Assembly (NCBI GenBank): GCA_036417435.1
Contig: CM070899.1
Span: forward strand, 149,682,237 to 149,746,236
Origin: Inia geoffrensis
Lineage: Eukaryota > Chordata > Mammalia > Artiodactyla > Iniidae
Reading direction: 5' to 3'
Length of the DNA stretch: 64,000 nt
The stretch's first letter is position 1; each line of letters begins with the position of its first letter. Of the stretch, positions 1-15,480 are shown piece after piece. A program made the position numbers and the translations under genes. A model generated the notes under the pieces. It searched no databases. It was not told the origin of the DNA and worked only from the letters and a program-made list of their open reading frames with translations.

Positions 1-74
1 TCGACCAGGGATGGACCCTGCGTCCCCTGCATTGCAAGGCGGATTCTTTACCACTGAACCACCAGGGAAGTCCC
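1..74 (-). repeat. CHR-family SINE fragment (minus), cut by the window edge
   Basis: The segment ends in the complement of the conserved SINE head (ACCACCAGGGAAGTCCC) and holds the complement of the tRNA-like internal promoter. The rest of the element lies left of the window. It sits in a DET1 intron. Confidence 0.85.
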
Positions 75-179
75 TCTTCTTCCTTTCTTGTCATTTTAGT
101 GGGGTTTGGGGATGGAACAGAGATAAATGCACATGTTCAACACACATGTTTAACCAAAAGTTATAAAATTATGTCCTTA

Positions 180-420
180 GTCATTCATTCAAAAAATATT
201 TAAGTGCTTGACAGTGCACCACTGAAGATACAGCAATGAACTAAACAAAGACAGGGTCTCTATCTTTCTGCAGCTAACATACAGTCTAGGAGGAATCACG
301 GACAACACACGAGTAATTCCTCAGGTGCTAAGAAAGAGAAAAGAGAAGTTTGGGATGACACAATGGGTTATGACAGGCAGACTGACCCAAGGCTAGGTGG
401 GCAGAAAGAATATGAGGTTT
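180..420 (+). repeat. L2/MIR-like ancient repeat in a DET1 intron
   Basis: The stretch has the usual L2-type wording: a TCATTCATTCA start, then a passage on items counted in the genome, then an accumulation of drifted matches. It is strongly diverged and I could not define exact ends. Nothing else is visible between the SINE at the window start and the DET1 exon. Confidence 0.35.
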
Positions 421-502
421 CCTTAAGTAAATGACTGTTGGCTTCACACCAACAAATTTTCTGGAGAAAAACTAAGCTTGTTAAGCCTAGTGGAAGAGCT
501 TA

Positions 503-4598
<4,096 letters not shown>

Positions 4599-4620
4599 TT
4601 ACCAAAACATAAACACACGT

Positions 4621-4846
4621 GACCTTTGAACAACGCAAGGGTTAGGCACGCAATCCCCTGAAGCTGAATATCCAAGTATAACTTATAGTCAGCTCAGTAT
4701 ACATGGTTCCTTCCTATCCATGGTTCCTCCACATCCACGTATGCAACCAACCAGGGATGTCTAGTACTGCAGTATTCACTGATGAAAAAAATCTATGTGT
4801 AAGTGGACCTGCACAATTCAAATCTACGCTGTTCAAGGGCCAACTG
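4621..4846 (-). mobile_element. Tigger-type DNA transposon remnant (non-autonomous)
   Basis: The two ends are complementary (ACCTTTGAACAACGC near the left, GTTCAAGGGCCAACTG at the right), as in short TcMar-Tigger elements. The interior shows the family's characteristic palindromic wording around ATCCACGTATGCAACCAACC. It lies in DET1 intron 1. The subfamily name is uncertain. Confidence 0.6.
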
Positions 4847-5112
4847 TGTATATACAAGTCAAATAGATTTCCTTCCATATATCCTGGACCTAGGAGCTCC
4901 CAAGATGACAGTGATCAGCATTCCTCCTTCCCAAGTTATAGTTAGAAAGTGGTCAGGACATTTTTGAGTCTAGAAACAGGTTTGAGGGAAGGACCTAATT
5001 CCCTAGGAATACCTTCAAAGCATGCTTAGCTGTTGGGAATGTTCAACAGAACAAACCTTAGAACTACATCAAATTTGTTCAGTGTAAACACCACATTCAA
5101 TGTACATTCATT

Positions 5113-5440
5113 TAAAAAATATATTTATTGGGCTGTTAAGATGTCCATCCTACCCAAAGCAATCTACAAACTCAATGCAAAATCCCAAAATCCCTATGAA
5201 AATCCCAAAATCATTTCTGGCAAAAATAGAAAAATTCATCCTAAAAATTACATGTAATCTCAAGGGACTGTGAAGAGCCAAAACAATTTTGTAAAAGAAC
5301 AAAGTTAGAAGACTCAGATTCCCTGATTTCAAAAACTGTTACAAAGCCACAGTAATCAAAAAAGTGTGGTACTAGCATAAGACAGAAAAATATACCCAAT
5401 GAACAGAATTAAGACCTGAGAAATAAACCCTCACATATAT
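5113..5440 (+). mobile_element. L1 ORF2 fragment
   Basis: A broken translation contains the reverse-transcriptase C-terminal wording (KMSILPKAIYKLNA), followed by the AAAGCCACAGTAATCAA passage typical of L1 ORF2. It is a short, inactive fragment. Related L1 sequence seems to resume after the SINE at 5505-5850 and continue to about 6040. Confidence 0.7.
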
Positions 5441-5504
5441 AAACCTGAGATTAGAAGTTCAGAGAACCCCAAACATGATAAACCCAAAGAAATTCATGCC
5501 CAGG

Positions 5505-5850
5505 GACTTCCCTGGTGGCACAGTGGTTAAGAACCCACCTGCCAATGCGGGGGACACGGGTTCAATCCCTGGTCCTGGAAGATCCCACATGCCGCGGAGC
5601 AACTAAGCCCGTGCACCACAGCTACTGAGCCTGCACTCTAGAGCCCGCGAGCTACAACTACTGAAGCCTGTGCACCTAGAGCCCGTACTCCGCAACAAGA
5701 GAAGCCAGCACAATGAGAAGCTTGTGCACCGCAATGATGAGTAGCCCCTACTCGCCACAACTAGTGAAAGCCCATGCACAGCAATGAAGACCCAATGCAG
5801 CCAAAAAAAATAATAATTTATTTTTAAAAAAAAAAAAGAAAGAAAGAAAG
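5505..5850 (+). repeat. CHR SINE, long form, with target-site duplication
   Basis: The element starts GGGACTTCCCTGGTGGC and carries A- and B-box-like promoter sequence. It has the long tRNA-unrelated body (AGCCCGTACTCCGCAACAAGAG) and ends in A-rich and GAAA repeats. Direct repeats AAAGAAATTCATGCCCAGG (5486-5504) and the copy at 5851-5869, with one mismatch, flank it. The insertion is in the L1 fragment, so it is younger than that fragment. Confidence 0.9.
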
Positions 5851-6059
5851 AAAGAAATCCATGCCCAGGCACACCATAGTCAAATTGTGAAAAACTAAAA
5901 CACAAAGTAAAAATCTTGAAAGCAACCACGTAAATGACACATTACCTATAAGGGAACAACAATTCATTTATCTGCGGATGTCTCATGAGAAACTATGGAG
6001 ACCAAAAAGAAGCAAAGCAACATTTTTAAAGTGCTGAAACAGCTGTCTGTTTCATCATT

Positions 6060-6330
6060 CAAATCTCAACCAAAATAGCAACTCTTCAGAGTTTTTGCCT
6101 GACTACCTTACCTAAGGTCATGACTTTTTCCATCCACGTCAACCTACTGTTTTATTTTCTTCAGCCCTTATCACCTTCTGAAACCATTTGTTCACCTTTT
6201 TAGCATCTTTTTCCCCTATACAGGACAGCAGGGGCCTTGCCTAATTCCTTGCTGAATCTCCAGCACCTAGGACAGTGCCTGAGGCACAGTGAATGCTAAC
6301 AAATACGTTAAATGAATGAATGGAACAACA
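6060..6330 (+). repeat. L2 3'-end-like repeat
   Basis: The passage on CTGAATCTCCAGCACCTAGGACAGTGCCTGAGGCACAGTG, split here only as a description of motif order, ends with an AATGAATGAATG tail. That is the usual drifted 3' end of mammalian L2. The ends are approximate. Confidence 0.55.
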
Positions 6331-6929
6331 TTTGACAAAGGTCTCAAAGGATAAAGAACTTACTAGGCAAAATAAAGGAGGAACATTTCAGAAAGAAGGT
6401 AGCTTAAAAAATATACTTAAAAAGAGTGTAGCATGGCACATTTGGTAAACACAATACCAAGTGGTTAGAACACAGGAAACACAGAGTGATAAGAGAAGCC
6501 TAGAAAAGTAGATTGGAGACAGATTGGAAAATCCTTTGTATGCCACGTCATGCAAGTTATTAGGTTTTAAGCAGAGGAGTGACTCCATCCAATCTATACT
6601 TTAGAAATAAAAACATACAGACAATGGGGAATTTGTTTATATTCTGTCTCCTAAAAGAGATCTGAAATGGCTTATATAAGTATATATACTACCTAGTCAA
6701 GTTAAAAATGTGCATACCTTATGATTGAGCAAATCAAGTTTCTCAAACTGCTAGTCACAACTCACTGATGGAGGCTTGAAATCAATTTAGTGCATATACT
6801 ACTGACATTTCAAAAAATGGAATAAAACAGAAAATACCAAACTGTATCACGTATTTTCAATACATATGTGAGTTACATGCACTGGGTGAGGATATAAAAT
6901 ATATTTCCTACTGATCTAGACTAGAGCAA

Positions 6930-7148
6930 AAGACTGCAAACAACCAGCCTCAGACCAATCTAGGCTGCCTGCCTATTTTTATAAATAAAGTTTTATTGGA
7001 ACACAGTCATACACACTCATTTACATCTTGCCTATGGCTGCTTTTGCCCTACAAAGGCACAGTTCATTTATTAAGACCAAAGACCACACAGCTCACAAGG
7101 CTGAAATATTAACTACCTGGTCTTTTGCAGAAAAAGTCTGTCAACCCC
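6930..7148 (+). repeat. Ancient hAT-type interspersed repeat
   Basis: Contains ATAAATAAAGTTTTATTGGA, followed by a CCTATGGCTGCTTT passage and AGAAAAAGTCTGTCAACCCC at the right end. This matches a common mammalian dispersed repeat that I remember but cannot name with certainty. Confidence 0.5.
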
Positions 7149-7157
7149 CGATCTTGA

Positions 7158-7352
7158 GCACTGGTCCCCAACTGGGGCAATTTTGTAATATATGAAGATA
7201 TTTTTGGTTGTCATAACTTGGGAGGGAGGAAGGGGTGCTTGGGATGTCCATCAAACAGAAGACAGGGATGATGCCAAACATCCTACAGTAAACAGGACAG
7301 TCCTTCACATCCAGCCCAAAATGTCAATAGTGCTAAGGTGGAGAAATCCTGA
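7158..7352 (+). repeat. MER20-like hAT-Charlie element
   Basis: Starts CTGGTCCCCAACTGGGGCAA and contains ATTTTTGGTTGTCATAACT and ATGTCAATAGTGCTAAGGT. It ends GAGAAATCCTGATG. Order and spacing fit a MER20 copy. MER20 has been linked to regulatory use elsewhere; nothing here shows that. Confidence 0.7.
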
Positions 7353-7504
7353 TGTAGAAAAGTGTCTGCACATATGTAACAGGAGACATATACAAGGATG
7401 TCTGTAGCAGGACCGTTAGCAACAGCAGAAACTGACAACACTCCAAATGTCTATCAACAGTAGACTAGATAAATTCATCCACGCATATTCATGCGGTGGA
7501 ATCT

Positions 7505-7664
7505 TTTTTCTTTTTTTTAATGTTTTTGTTTGTTTGTTTTTTGGCCATGCCACGTGGCTTGAAGGATCTTAGTTCCCGGACCAGCGACAGAACCCAGGGA
7601 TCGAACCCAGGCCCCAGCAGTGAAAGCACTGAGTCCTAACCACTAGACTGCCAGGCAATTCCCC
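7505..7664 (-). repeat. Older CHR-type SINE (minus)
   Basis: A T-rich tail (TTTGTTTGTTTG) leads into GGCCATGCCACGTGG and a B-box complement (GATCGAACCC), ending CCAGGCAATTCCCC. This is the short tRNA-like form. No clear target-site duplication remains. Confidence 0.75.
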
Positions 7665-9170
7665 AAGCAGTGTAACCTTATGAAGTAATGAATTAATGTA
7701 CTACAGTTATATATAACAACACAGATGAATCTCAGACACAGTGTTGAATGAAGAAAGCAAGCTACAGAATACATACAATGTGATTTCCTTTATATAAGCT
7801 TCAAACAATTTCCACTTTAAGAATACAAATATATGTGGTATACAATTACAAAAAGCAAAGGAATCATAAACATAAAATTCAAAATAGTGGTTACCTCTGA
7901 GGAAGTAAGAAATGGGATGGGAGTTAGGGACACACTGGCACTTTTAAGTGTATATTTTTTTCCTTCAATCAGCATTCATTGTACTGTTATTCTTTTAAAA
8001 TTACATATGTTTTTAAAGTAATATTTGTGCTTACTCAGAAATTTTTTTTAATTAGAAAATAATCATTGTGAAGGGAAAACAAAGGTAGGACAATAAAATG
8101 AAGTCTGAAGTACACAAAAATGCATGCCGTCAGGACCTGCAGAACTGCCAAGCTTCTAATTTGGCTCTGACTTTCTCAGCAGACAAGGCAGAGGAAAATA
8201 CAGTCAGTTACAGCACTTGCACTGCCAAAAAGATAAAAACTTAATAGCTGCTTGGAAGAAGCACAGCAATACTCATCACTGGGTTTTAAAAGATTTCTCT
8301 CTCATGAGTTTTCTCAAAGGAACTTGGCATGATACAGTGAGCAATATCCTCCACTTCTGAACAATAAACACAATGCTGAGTTTCACACGGCTACTCCTTT
8401 TAACAGTGACATAGTTGATGTGCCCATTTTGATACAGTCCAAAAAACATACTGGTAAAGTTTAAGCATTTTAAAATACCAAGTACTGTACAAAACTGCCT
8501 CCCTCAATCCCTGCCCAGGACACCTCTGACACTAGCACCCTGTGAAACTAAGATGCGGGCTGGAGTCAGAGAGGGAGACCAGAAGGGGATGCGAGAGGCA
8601 GGTAAGGCCCATGAATGGAAGGAGTAGGCATCAGACACCATCTAGCAGACTAACCACATATAACTGAATCAGATAAAGTAAACTAGCTGTTCGACTTAGA
8701 GCCACTGATCATTTTAAGCAAAGCAGATGCTTAATTCTAAAAAAAATTTGTATATAGTTTGAACAGTCCCATCTTAAATTCTCCAATTTGTCTTTTTAAT
8801 GGAAAAGCCACCAGTACTGTCATGGAGGGAGTAGAGGGGTGGGGTGGGTGGAGGTGAAGGTCTGCTGGCTTCAGCTCCAAACTGGACAGAAAATCCACAC
8901 TTAATTTCCTAACCCTTCTCTCAGTGTGCCCTCTCTCCCTCTCCATATTTTACATCACACAATTATGGTTTTTAGAGAGATGGTGGAATTCTTAGTCTTT
9001 TTCAACTTGTTATTCCAATTATAAAATACATGCTCATAAACTCAAACCATACAGAAAAAGTACATCATGAAAGTCCCTTCTAGTCAGAGTGGGAGTTATG
9101 AAAAACGCTAGAGTAACTTATATTTTTCCCAGAAGCCCTCTACCCGTTTCCCTAGTCCAGTAAATGTCAT
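7665..9170. other. DET1 intron 1, mostly single-copy sequence
   Basis: AT-rich intronic sequence with diverged L1-like material near 8990-9110. I found no exon with good splice sites and no RNA gene in it. Confidence 0.5.
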
Positions 9171-9179
9171 GGCCATTCA

Positions 9180-10170
9180 CCTGCTAAAAGGAACCAGAAA
9201 GCTGAGAGTCTCCCTTGATACCTCTTTCCCTCAGCCCCCATACATATCAGTCACCAAACTCTGGAGATTTTACCCCCTAAACAGTCCTCTAATGCTCCAC
9301 CTTCTTCTATCATGACCTGCCAGCACTCTTACCCAAAATTTTATAACTTCATGTCTACATTATTGCAACCGCTTCCTAAGTGGTCTCCCTAAATCCACTC
9401 CTATCCACTTCCAATCCACTTACCAGAGCAATCTTTTCAAAATGCTTTTTTGATCACATGCTTTCCCCTACAGATTAAAACAAATATCTTTCCATTGCTC
9501 TTAATGATACGGATCAAAATCCTTGCCGTGCCAACCAGATGCCTCAAAGGCTCAGTGCTGCCTCTCCAGCCTCATCTTTTCCCATTTTACTCTAGTCATT
9601 TCTTCAACAAGTGGCCTACCTCCTGCCTCTGAACCTTGGCACATGCTCTTCACCTCAATCTAAAAAAAGCTCTTCTCTTCACTTTGCCGAGTTAACTCCT
9701 ATTTCAGGTTATCAACCTAATCATCACTTCCTGAGAGAAGTCCTCCTTAACCTTTCCCACCAGATAAAACACCAATACACCAGCCATACCTCTCCTTCTT
9801 AGCACTTACCACGCTTGCAACTTCATCTCTGCATTTTACTTATGTCTGTGGCACTAGATGGTGAACGCCTGACCGGTACACAAACATTATATCCTGTATG
9901 CCCATCACAGCACTTGACCCATCGAAAGCCTCCTTTCCTGAACGTTCTTTACCAACTCAAATATCCACAGGTGCTGTTCGCTCTGCCCAGCATGTATTTC
10001 CTCTGGCCCTTGCCATACTTCTCAAGCCGCAGCTCAAGTGTCCTCTCCTTCAGGAAGTCTGCTCTGACACCCTTGCCGAAAGAGATCTTTGCTGCTTTAC
10101 CATTACTTTTTCTGTTCATCTTTTCCATAGCCATTGCCACAATTTGAATTTGTACTTTCAGCGGCATGGT
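9180..10170 (-). repeat. L2-like repeats in DET1 intron 1 (minus)
   Basis: Pyrimidine-rich sequence with recurring L2 antisense wording, such as CTTGGCACATGCTCTTCACC and CACTTCCTGAGAGAAGTCC. Probably more than one fragment. The longest open frame (9815-10147) has no protein features and is not counted as a gene. Confidence 0.5.
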
Positions 10171-10439
10171 TAGGTGTTTAATGTTCGACTCCCCCGTAAA
10201 CTATCCTCTCCAGGCAGGACGTAACCATGATTACTTCAGTCACCTTAGTTTTCAAAGAGCCTAGCACTAGGGCTGCCCCATTGCATGCGTTCGTACGTTA
10301 TCTATGGAACGAAAGAAGAAAGCCTGACTGAACTGGGCCACTAACTCGTGCGGTACTAAGCAAGACCTTCTTCCCTGCTAGGTCTGTTTCCCCGGGCAGG
10401 CAGGTGCACGTAACTCTCAATTCCTTCTGACGGCTTCCT

Positions 10440-10970
10440 AAACGGGAAGGGGATACCCAGGGGCGGGCACACACGCCCAAGGGGGCGCCCCCGGAAAGAC
10501 AAGCCCGGGGCGGGGCCTCAATGGGAAGAGAATTCTGAGGGAAGGCGGGGGCCGCAGGGCCTCGGCGTCAGGCGGGAAGGGGGCAGCCCCATGGCGGTAA
10601 CTCGAAGAGGCCTCGGGGAGGGCCTGAAGGGTTTGGAGGCTGGAACAAGGAAGGAGAAGTCCTCACCTGTCCGGTCCGGGCTCAAAGGGCCGGGGCGAGG
10701 GGCTCCCCGGCCTGCTCGGCTCGCGCCTCGCCCAGCCCCGCCCCCGCCATGCCGTGGGACCAGGTGCCCTCAGCTGCCGTCTCCCGCTTCCGCTAGCCAC
10801 CGGAGGTGCGGTGCAGCGAGGAAAGCGGAGAGAGCGCGGCACCCGTCCGGCCGACCCTGAGAGACGGTATAGCGCACCCTGCTGCCCGGAGGGGGATCGA
10901 AGCCCTAGAGGCCCAGGGGCTGCGAAGGAAAAATTGAACCAGGCGCCGTAACCTCGGCACCTGAGTGATC
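10440..10970 (-). promoter_or_regulatory. DET1: DET1 CpG-island promoter and untranslated exon 1
   Basis: A compact GC- and CpG-rich block lies 6 kb upstream of the DET1 start codon. On the minus strand a strong donor (GGACAG|GTGAGG) ends the likely first exon at 10667. Transcription probably starts between about 10750 and 10900. The block has ETS-like GGAAGCG and CACCGGAGGTG cores and no TATA box, as expected for a housekeeping gene. The open frames in it overlap on both strands and reflect base composition. Exon 1 appears fully untranslated. Confidence 0.75.
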
Positions 10971-11229
10971 TCCTATGGCAGTGTCTCTGCATCCGCTGGA
11001 CACACTTGCAAAAACATGAATAAAAATTAATTTTTCACCTCTTGATTAAATGCACCATTTCATCAGCTGAGAAACTATCCGTTTTCTGTTATCTCCTCCT
11101 AGACAGTGAGCTCTTTAAAGACCGAGGCTGTACTGATCTCTGAACACTGTGCCTAATACATTTACTAGCACACAGTGGACTACAGTAAAAGCTTACTGCA
11201 TTAAATTAATGCTATAACCTTTACTTGAC

Positions 11230-11620
11230 TTTTACTTACATTGTCTCTTACAACCTGGTTCCTCCCCCGAAGCCTCTGCTTTGTCCTATTTCTGGACATC
11301 CTGCCCCCAGATTTCCCTGCCTCAGCCTCCTTCAGATAATTCAGGTCTCAGAGTAAATGTCACTTCCTCAGAACTCTTGTCTGACCACTCTCATTTCACC
11401 ACCATCATGCCAGTTCTTCCTAGCACTCATCACTATCTGATATTACCCCATTTGTTTTGTTTTGTTTTGTTTTCTTTCTTTTTTCTGTTTCCCTTGCCCC
11501 CACTAGAATGTAAATTCCGTGAGAGCACGGGTTTCGTCCTCTCTTCTTTTCTACCCTCACCTAGACCAGGATTTAGCATCTTGCTGGTGCTCAAGGAAGT
11601 TTCAGTCCATGAATGAATGG
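11230..11620 (-). repeat. L2-like repeat (minus)
   Basis: Pyrimidine-rich sequence reads as the complement of an L2 3' end: CTCAGAGTAAATGTCACTTC, then CTAGAATGTAAATTCCGTGAG, then TTTAGCATCTTGCTGG. A TTTTG run (about 11451-11476) interrupts it. Confidence 0.6.
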
Positions 11621-11934
11621 CTCTGCCCGTAGGGCTCACAGCATCTCTATGAGAAAGGAATGTTTATTGGCTTTTTTTTTTAAGTGCAATTTTATTAACT
11701 TAACCGTCTCTGTTGACGTTGTTATAACAAAATATCATAAACTGTTTAGTGGCTTTTACAGATGAGGAAACTGAGTCTCAAGGAGGATCCATGACTTGGA
11801 GATGAGGGTGGTTAAAAGGAAACACCGTGGGTTCTTGGTCCAGTCTTATTTCCAAGCTGAATGTACTGACCTCAGAGTCTCTATTTCTTCTTCTAGGAAA
11901 CGAAGATATAGTATGCAGAGTATATCTCAAGTAG

Positions 11935-12055
11935 AGAAAAAAGAAGGAGGAGAAGGAGAAGAAGACGGAGAAGAAGAAAGGGAAGGAGAAGGAGAGGAGA
12001 AGAAGGAGAGGAGGAGAAGAAGGAGGAGATAAAGAAGAAGGAGAAGAAGAAGAAA
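11935..12055 (+). repeat. GA-rich (GAA/GGA) low-complexity tract
   Basis: About 120 bases are almost purely A and G, built of AGAAGG and GAGGAG units. Open frames through it give only lysine, glutamate and arginine runs and are not genes. Confidence 0.9.
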
Positions 12056-12681
12056 CTCTAAATTTCAGGTTGCCCCCAGCTTCGGGGCTGGGTGGCCCAT
12101 GGAGCCAGCTCTGAGTGGGCTGCCGGCCTTCCTCTTCCCCATTCAGCTTGTCAGGTGATGCCCCCAGTAAGGGGTCAGCCCAGCACCCTCTCACCCCCAC
12201 CACACAGCCCTCCCTGGACACTCCTGCCCACCATGGGGGAGGCAGGACTTTCTCGAGCTCCTCTGACTTCTTCAAGGAAAACTTTTCCTATCGAGTGGAG
12301 TGGTTTAGGACAAAAGCATTCTGGGACATTAAATTCATCATACTTTCCCCAACTTTTGTATGGGTTTGAAATTTTTCATAACATCAACGACAGCAAGCTA
12401 CCCTGCAGCTTGCCTGGCACTCAAGTATCACTTACCGATTAGCTTACTCTCATGCTTGACCTACAAGAAGAGAGAGGAATGGAAGGAACTCCCCCTCCTG
12501 GAATGTACACCTGTACTGCCTTGTCTCTGGCATGCCACTGCATGGGGATGACAGGTGAATGGGGGCCATGCCTTCCCTTCTCTGCTGACTGTTGGCCTGT
12601 AAGTTTTCCCCAAGAGCTTATTACTTTAAAAAAAAAAAAAAAAAAAGAAGGAGGGAGTTTTGCAGTAAAACTGGTTTAGTT

Positions 12682-13270
12682 ATTTTTATATAATATATAT
12701 ATTAATTTAGTTGTTGTTTTTTTTTTTTTTTTTTTGCGGTACGCGGACCTCTCACTATTGTGGCCTCTCCCGTTGCAGAGCACAGGCTCTGGGCGCGCAG
12801 GCTCAGCGTCCATGGCTCACAGGCCCAGCCGCTCAACGGCATGTGGGATCCTCCCAGACCTGGGCACGAACCCGTGTCCCCTGCATCGACAGGCGGACTA
12901 TCAACCACTGCGCCACCAGGGAAGCCCAGTTATTTATTTATTTATTTTTGGCTGTGTTGGGTCTTTGTTGCTGCGCACAGGCTTTCTCTAGTTGCACCGA
13001 GCGGGGGCTACTCTTTGTTGCGGTGTGCGGGCTTCTCATTGCGTTGGCTTGTCTTGCTGTGGAGCATGGGCTCTAGGCGCGCGGGCTTCAGTAATTGTGG
13101 CACGCGGGCTCAGTAGTTGTGGCTTGCGGGCTCTAGAGCGCAGGCTCAGTAGTTGTGGCACACGGGCCCAGTTGCTTGGCGCATGTGGGATTCTTCCCGG
13201 ACCAGGGCCCGAGCCCGTGTCCCCTACATTGGCAGGCGGATTCCCAACCACTGCAACACCAGGGAAGTCC
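12682..13270 (-). repeat. Long-form CHR SINE (minus), interrupted by a second SINE
   Basis: The element body is at 12928-13270 and ends CCAGGGAAGTCC. Its T/A-rich tail continues at 12682-12715 on the other side of a nested SINE. A perfect 15-bp duplication, AAAACTGGTTTAGTT, flanks the whole structure at 12667-12681 and 13271-13285. That shows it was one insertion that was later split. Confidence 0.88.
12716..12927 (-). repeat. Short-form CHR SINE nested in an older CHR SINE
   Basis: It starts with a T run and GCGGTACGCGGACC and ends CCAGGGAAGCCC. It is inserted in the tail of the surrounding SINE. It belongs to the shorter form with the GGAGAGGCCACAACA-type 3' half and is therefore younger than its host. 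Confidence 0.9.
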
Positions 13271-13309
13271 AAAACTGGTTTAGTTTTGCAGTGAGACTGG
13301 TTCAGTTCA

Positions 13310-13490
13310 GCCTCAGGTACTTCTTACCTACAAGTTACTTATCTGTACCCCAGTTTCCTCACCTGTAAAATGGGGATAACAATCGTAGTGCCTGTATCAT
13401 AGGGTCAGTGGAGAATAATATTAGTTATTGCACGTAAGGCTCTTAGTACTGCCTGACACATAATTAGCACCCATAAATGTTAACTCATTA
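13310..13490 (+). repeat. MIR element
   Basis: Contains the core CCAGTTTCCTCACCTGTAAA and ATGGGGATAACAAT, followed by the typical CTGCCTGACACATAATTAGC end. A second small MIR-like piece lies at about 13685-13745. Confidence 0.75.
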
Positions 13491-13789
13491 ATTTGGCTCT
13501 TACCATGCTGGACTACCTTGTCTTGGAATGTTATGGGTTTGTCTCATCAGTGAGGCTGTAAGCAAGCCCCTTGAGAATTAAGATTATGTTTCATACCCTC
13601 ATGCTCCCACCTCACACTGACAGATATAACTTTCCTGTGAATATCAGCTCCATCCTGGGATCCTGCCACTGGCTTACGTGGCTTCGGCAAGTCACTTTTC
13701 TCTGCCTGCTTTCCCATCTGTGAAATGGGTGTACGAGGGAGTTAAGGAGTGGGGAAACCACTGTGTTTCTGAAAGACCTAATTTTTACA

Positions 13790-14541
13790 TGAATTTTTAA
13801 ATCAAGTGAATAATATATGAGTACATTTACACAAACTTTTAATTACACAAATCATACAGGAACACTCTACTCTGGTACAGCTACAAATAATATAACAATA
13901 GAGTAAAAAGTGAAACTCCTCCACATCTTCAATCCCACCCCTCCCACTGTAGTAAGTGTATATCTATCCTTCCAGGCCTTTCTATGCATTATTGTTATAA
14001 ATGGATGAACATACAGAGATATATATATAGGATTTTGCTTCACATTTTTCTTTCCATATGAATGGACATTGCCTTAATATTGGTTTGTAACTTGCTCCTT
14101 CAGTAAACACACTTGTCATTATGTTCTGGGGTTTGTTCTATGTCAGCACATAGATGTCTAATTCATGCACACTATCCCACAGTATGAATGTCCCATGATT
14201 TAACTATACTCCTATTTATGGGCATTTAGGTTTCTGGCAGTTTTCACCTCTATAAGCTGCCTCAGTGAATAATCTATATATAACTTTGGACACAAGTATA
14301 GTCATATGACATATTTAACAGTAAAATTACTAGGTCAAAATTTAGGCATTTGGGCTTCCCTGGTGGCGCAGTGGTTGAGAGTCCGCCTGCCGATGCAGGG
14401 GATACGGGTTCGTGCCCCGGTCTGGGAAGATCCCACATGCCGCGGAGCGGCTGGGCCCGTGAGCCATGGCCGCTGAGCCTGCGCGTCCGGAGCCTGTGCT
14501 CCGCGACGGGAGAGGCCACAACAGTGAGAGGCCCGCATACC

Positions 14542-14585
<44 letters not shown>

Positions 14586-14990
14586 AGGCATTTAAAAAGT
14601 TTTGATAGAGAATGCTAATTACAAAAAGTTGTACCAATTTGCACTCATTTCTCCACATCCTTGCCTACACTGTATATCATCAATCTTTCTTGTTTTTGCC
14701 AGTCGCATTAGCAAAAGATGATATTTTGTTGTTTTAACTTGAATTTTCCTGATTACTAATGAGGTTGACTAATTTTTTCAGATGTTTATTAGCCATTTAC
14801 AGTTTTACTATGAGTTGCCTTTGCATATCCTTTGCCCATTTTTCTACAAAGTTATTTTTTCTTATTGATATGTAGGAGCTATTTACATATTCCAGATATT
14901 GATCATTTTCTTCCTGTCTGAGGCTTGTCTTTAATTTTTAACTTTATTTATAGTGATGTCTTGAAAATGCTCTGACCTTCCATTACTGTT
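13790..14990 (-). mobile_element. Old L1/HAL1 3' region (minus), split by a young SINE
   Basis: AT-rich sequence with L1 antisense passages such as CTCCACATCCTTGCCTACAC and CTTTGCATATCCTTTGCCCA. The SINE at 14352-14578 interrupts it. No open frame survives. Confidence 0.65.
14352..14578 (+). repeat. Young short-form CHR SINE with long poly-A tail
   Basis: Starts GGGCTTCCCTGGTGGCGCAG and has a clean A box, a B box (GGTTCGTGCCC) and the short cetacean-type 3' half. It ends in nearly 40 uninterrupted A residues. A perfect duplication AAAATTTAGGCATTT flanks it (14337-14351 and 14579-14593). Intact tail and duplication suggest a recent insertion. Confidence 0.95.
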
Positions 14991-15229
14991 CTTGCTATTT
15001 GTCGATTTAATGCAGAGTCTAACTTAGGGAGGGCATCACACTGTGCTTCCTGGAAAATCTGCTAGTGGCACAGGAGGCCTAAGGTTGTCTTTTCTCCCTG
15101 CCTTTTCTAGGAAGTGGATGTTGTTTCATTTTTCCAGCTGTTATTGCTATCAGAGTATGATGGGGTTAAAGAGGCATCCAAAGGCAAGACCATGACTGTT
15201 TGTGGGTCTTTGCAAGGACTTTGCCTTCA

Positions 15230-15480
15230 ATTTGGAGTGAAATCAAGAGCCGCAGGAAGACTTTGAGCAGAGGAGTAACATGAGCAGTCTCATGTTTCAG
15301 AAGGTTCACTCTGGCTTCCACGGGGAAAGGGGGCTATTAAGAGATAGTCAGGAGGCTACTGCAATGGTCTGGGCAAGAGATGTTGGTAGCCTGGACTGGT
15401 GTTATAGAGGTGGACGTGGTGAGAAGTGGTCATATTTGGAATATATTCAATATATGAAGATGGAGTAAAGAGGACTTGGA
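15230..15480 (+). repeat. L2-type ancient repeat
   Basis: Contains GCAGAGGAGTAACATGA, then CTACTGCAATGGTCTGGGC and GGTGGTGAGAAG-like wording, the order seen in a common mammalian repeat of L2 type. A similar piece lies at 6480-6600. The family name is uncertain. A short TTTATGGA triplication follows at about 15486-15510. Confidence 0.45.

Noticed and set aside
11796..12032. Lysine/glutamate-rich open frame
   Set aside because: It is a translation of the GA-rich low-complexity tract.
14352..14420. tRNA-like A and B boxes in many places
   Set aside because: They belong to tRNA-derived SINEs. None has a complete cloverleaf, so no true tRNA gene is called.
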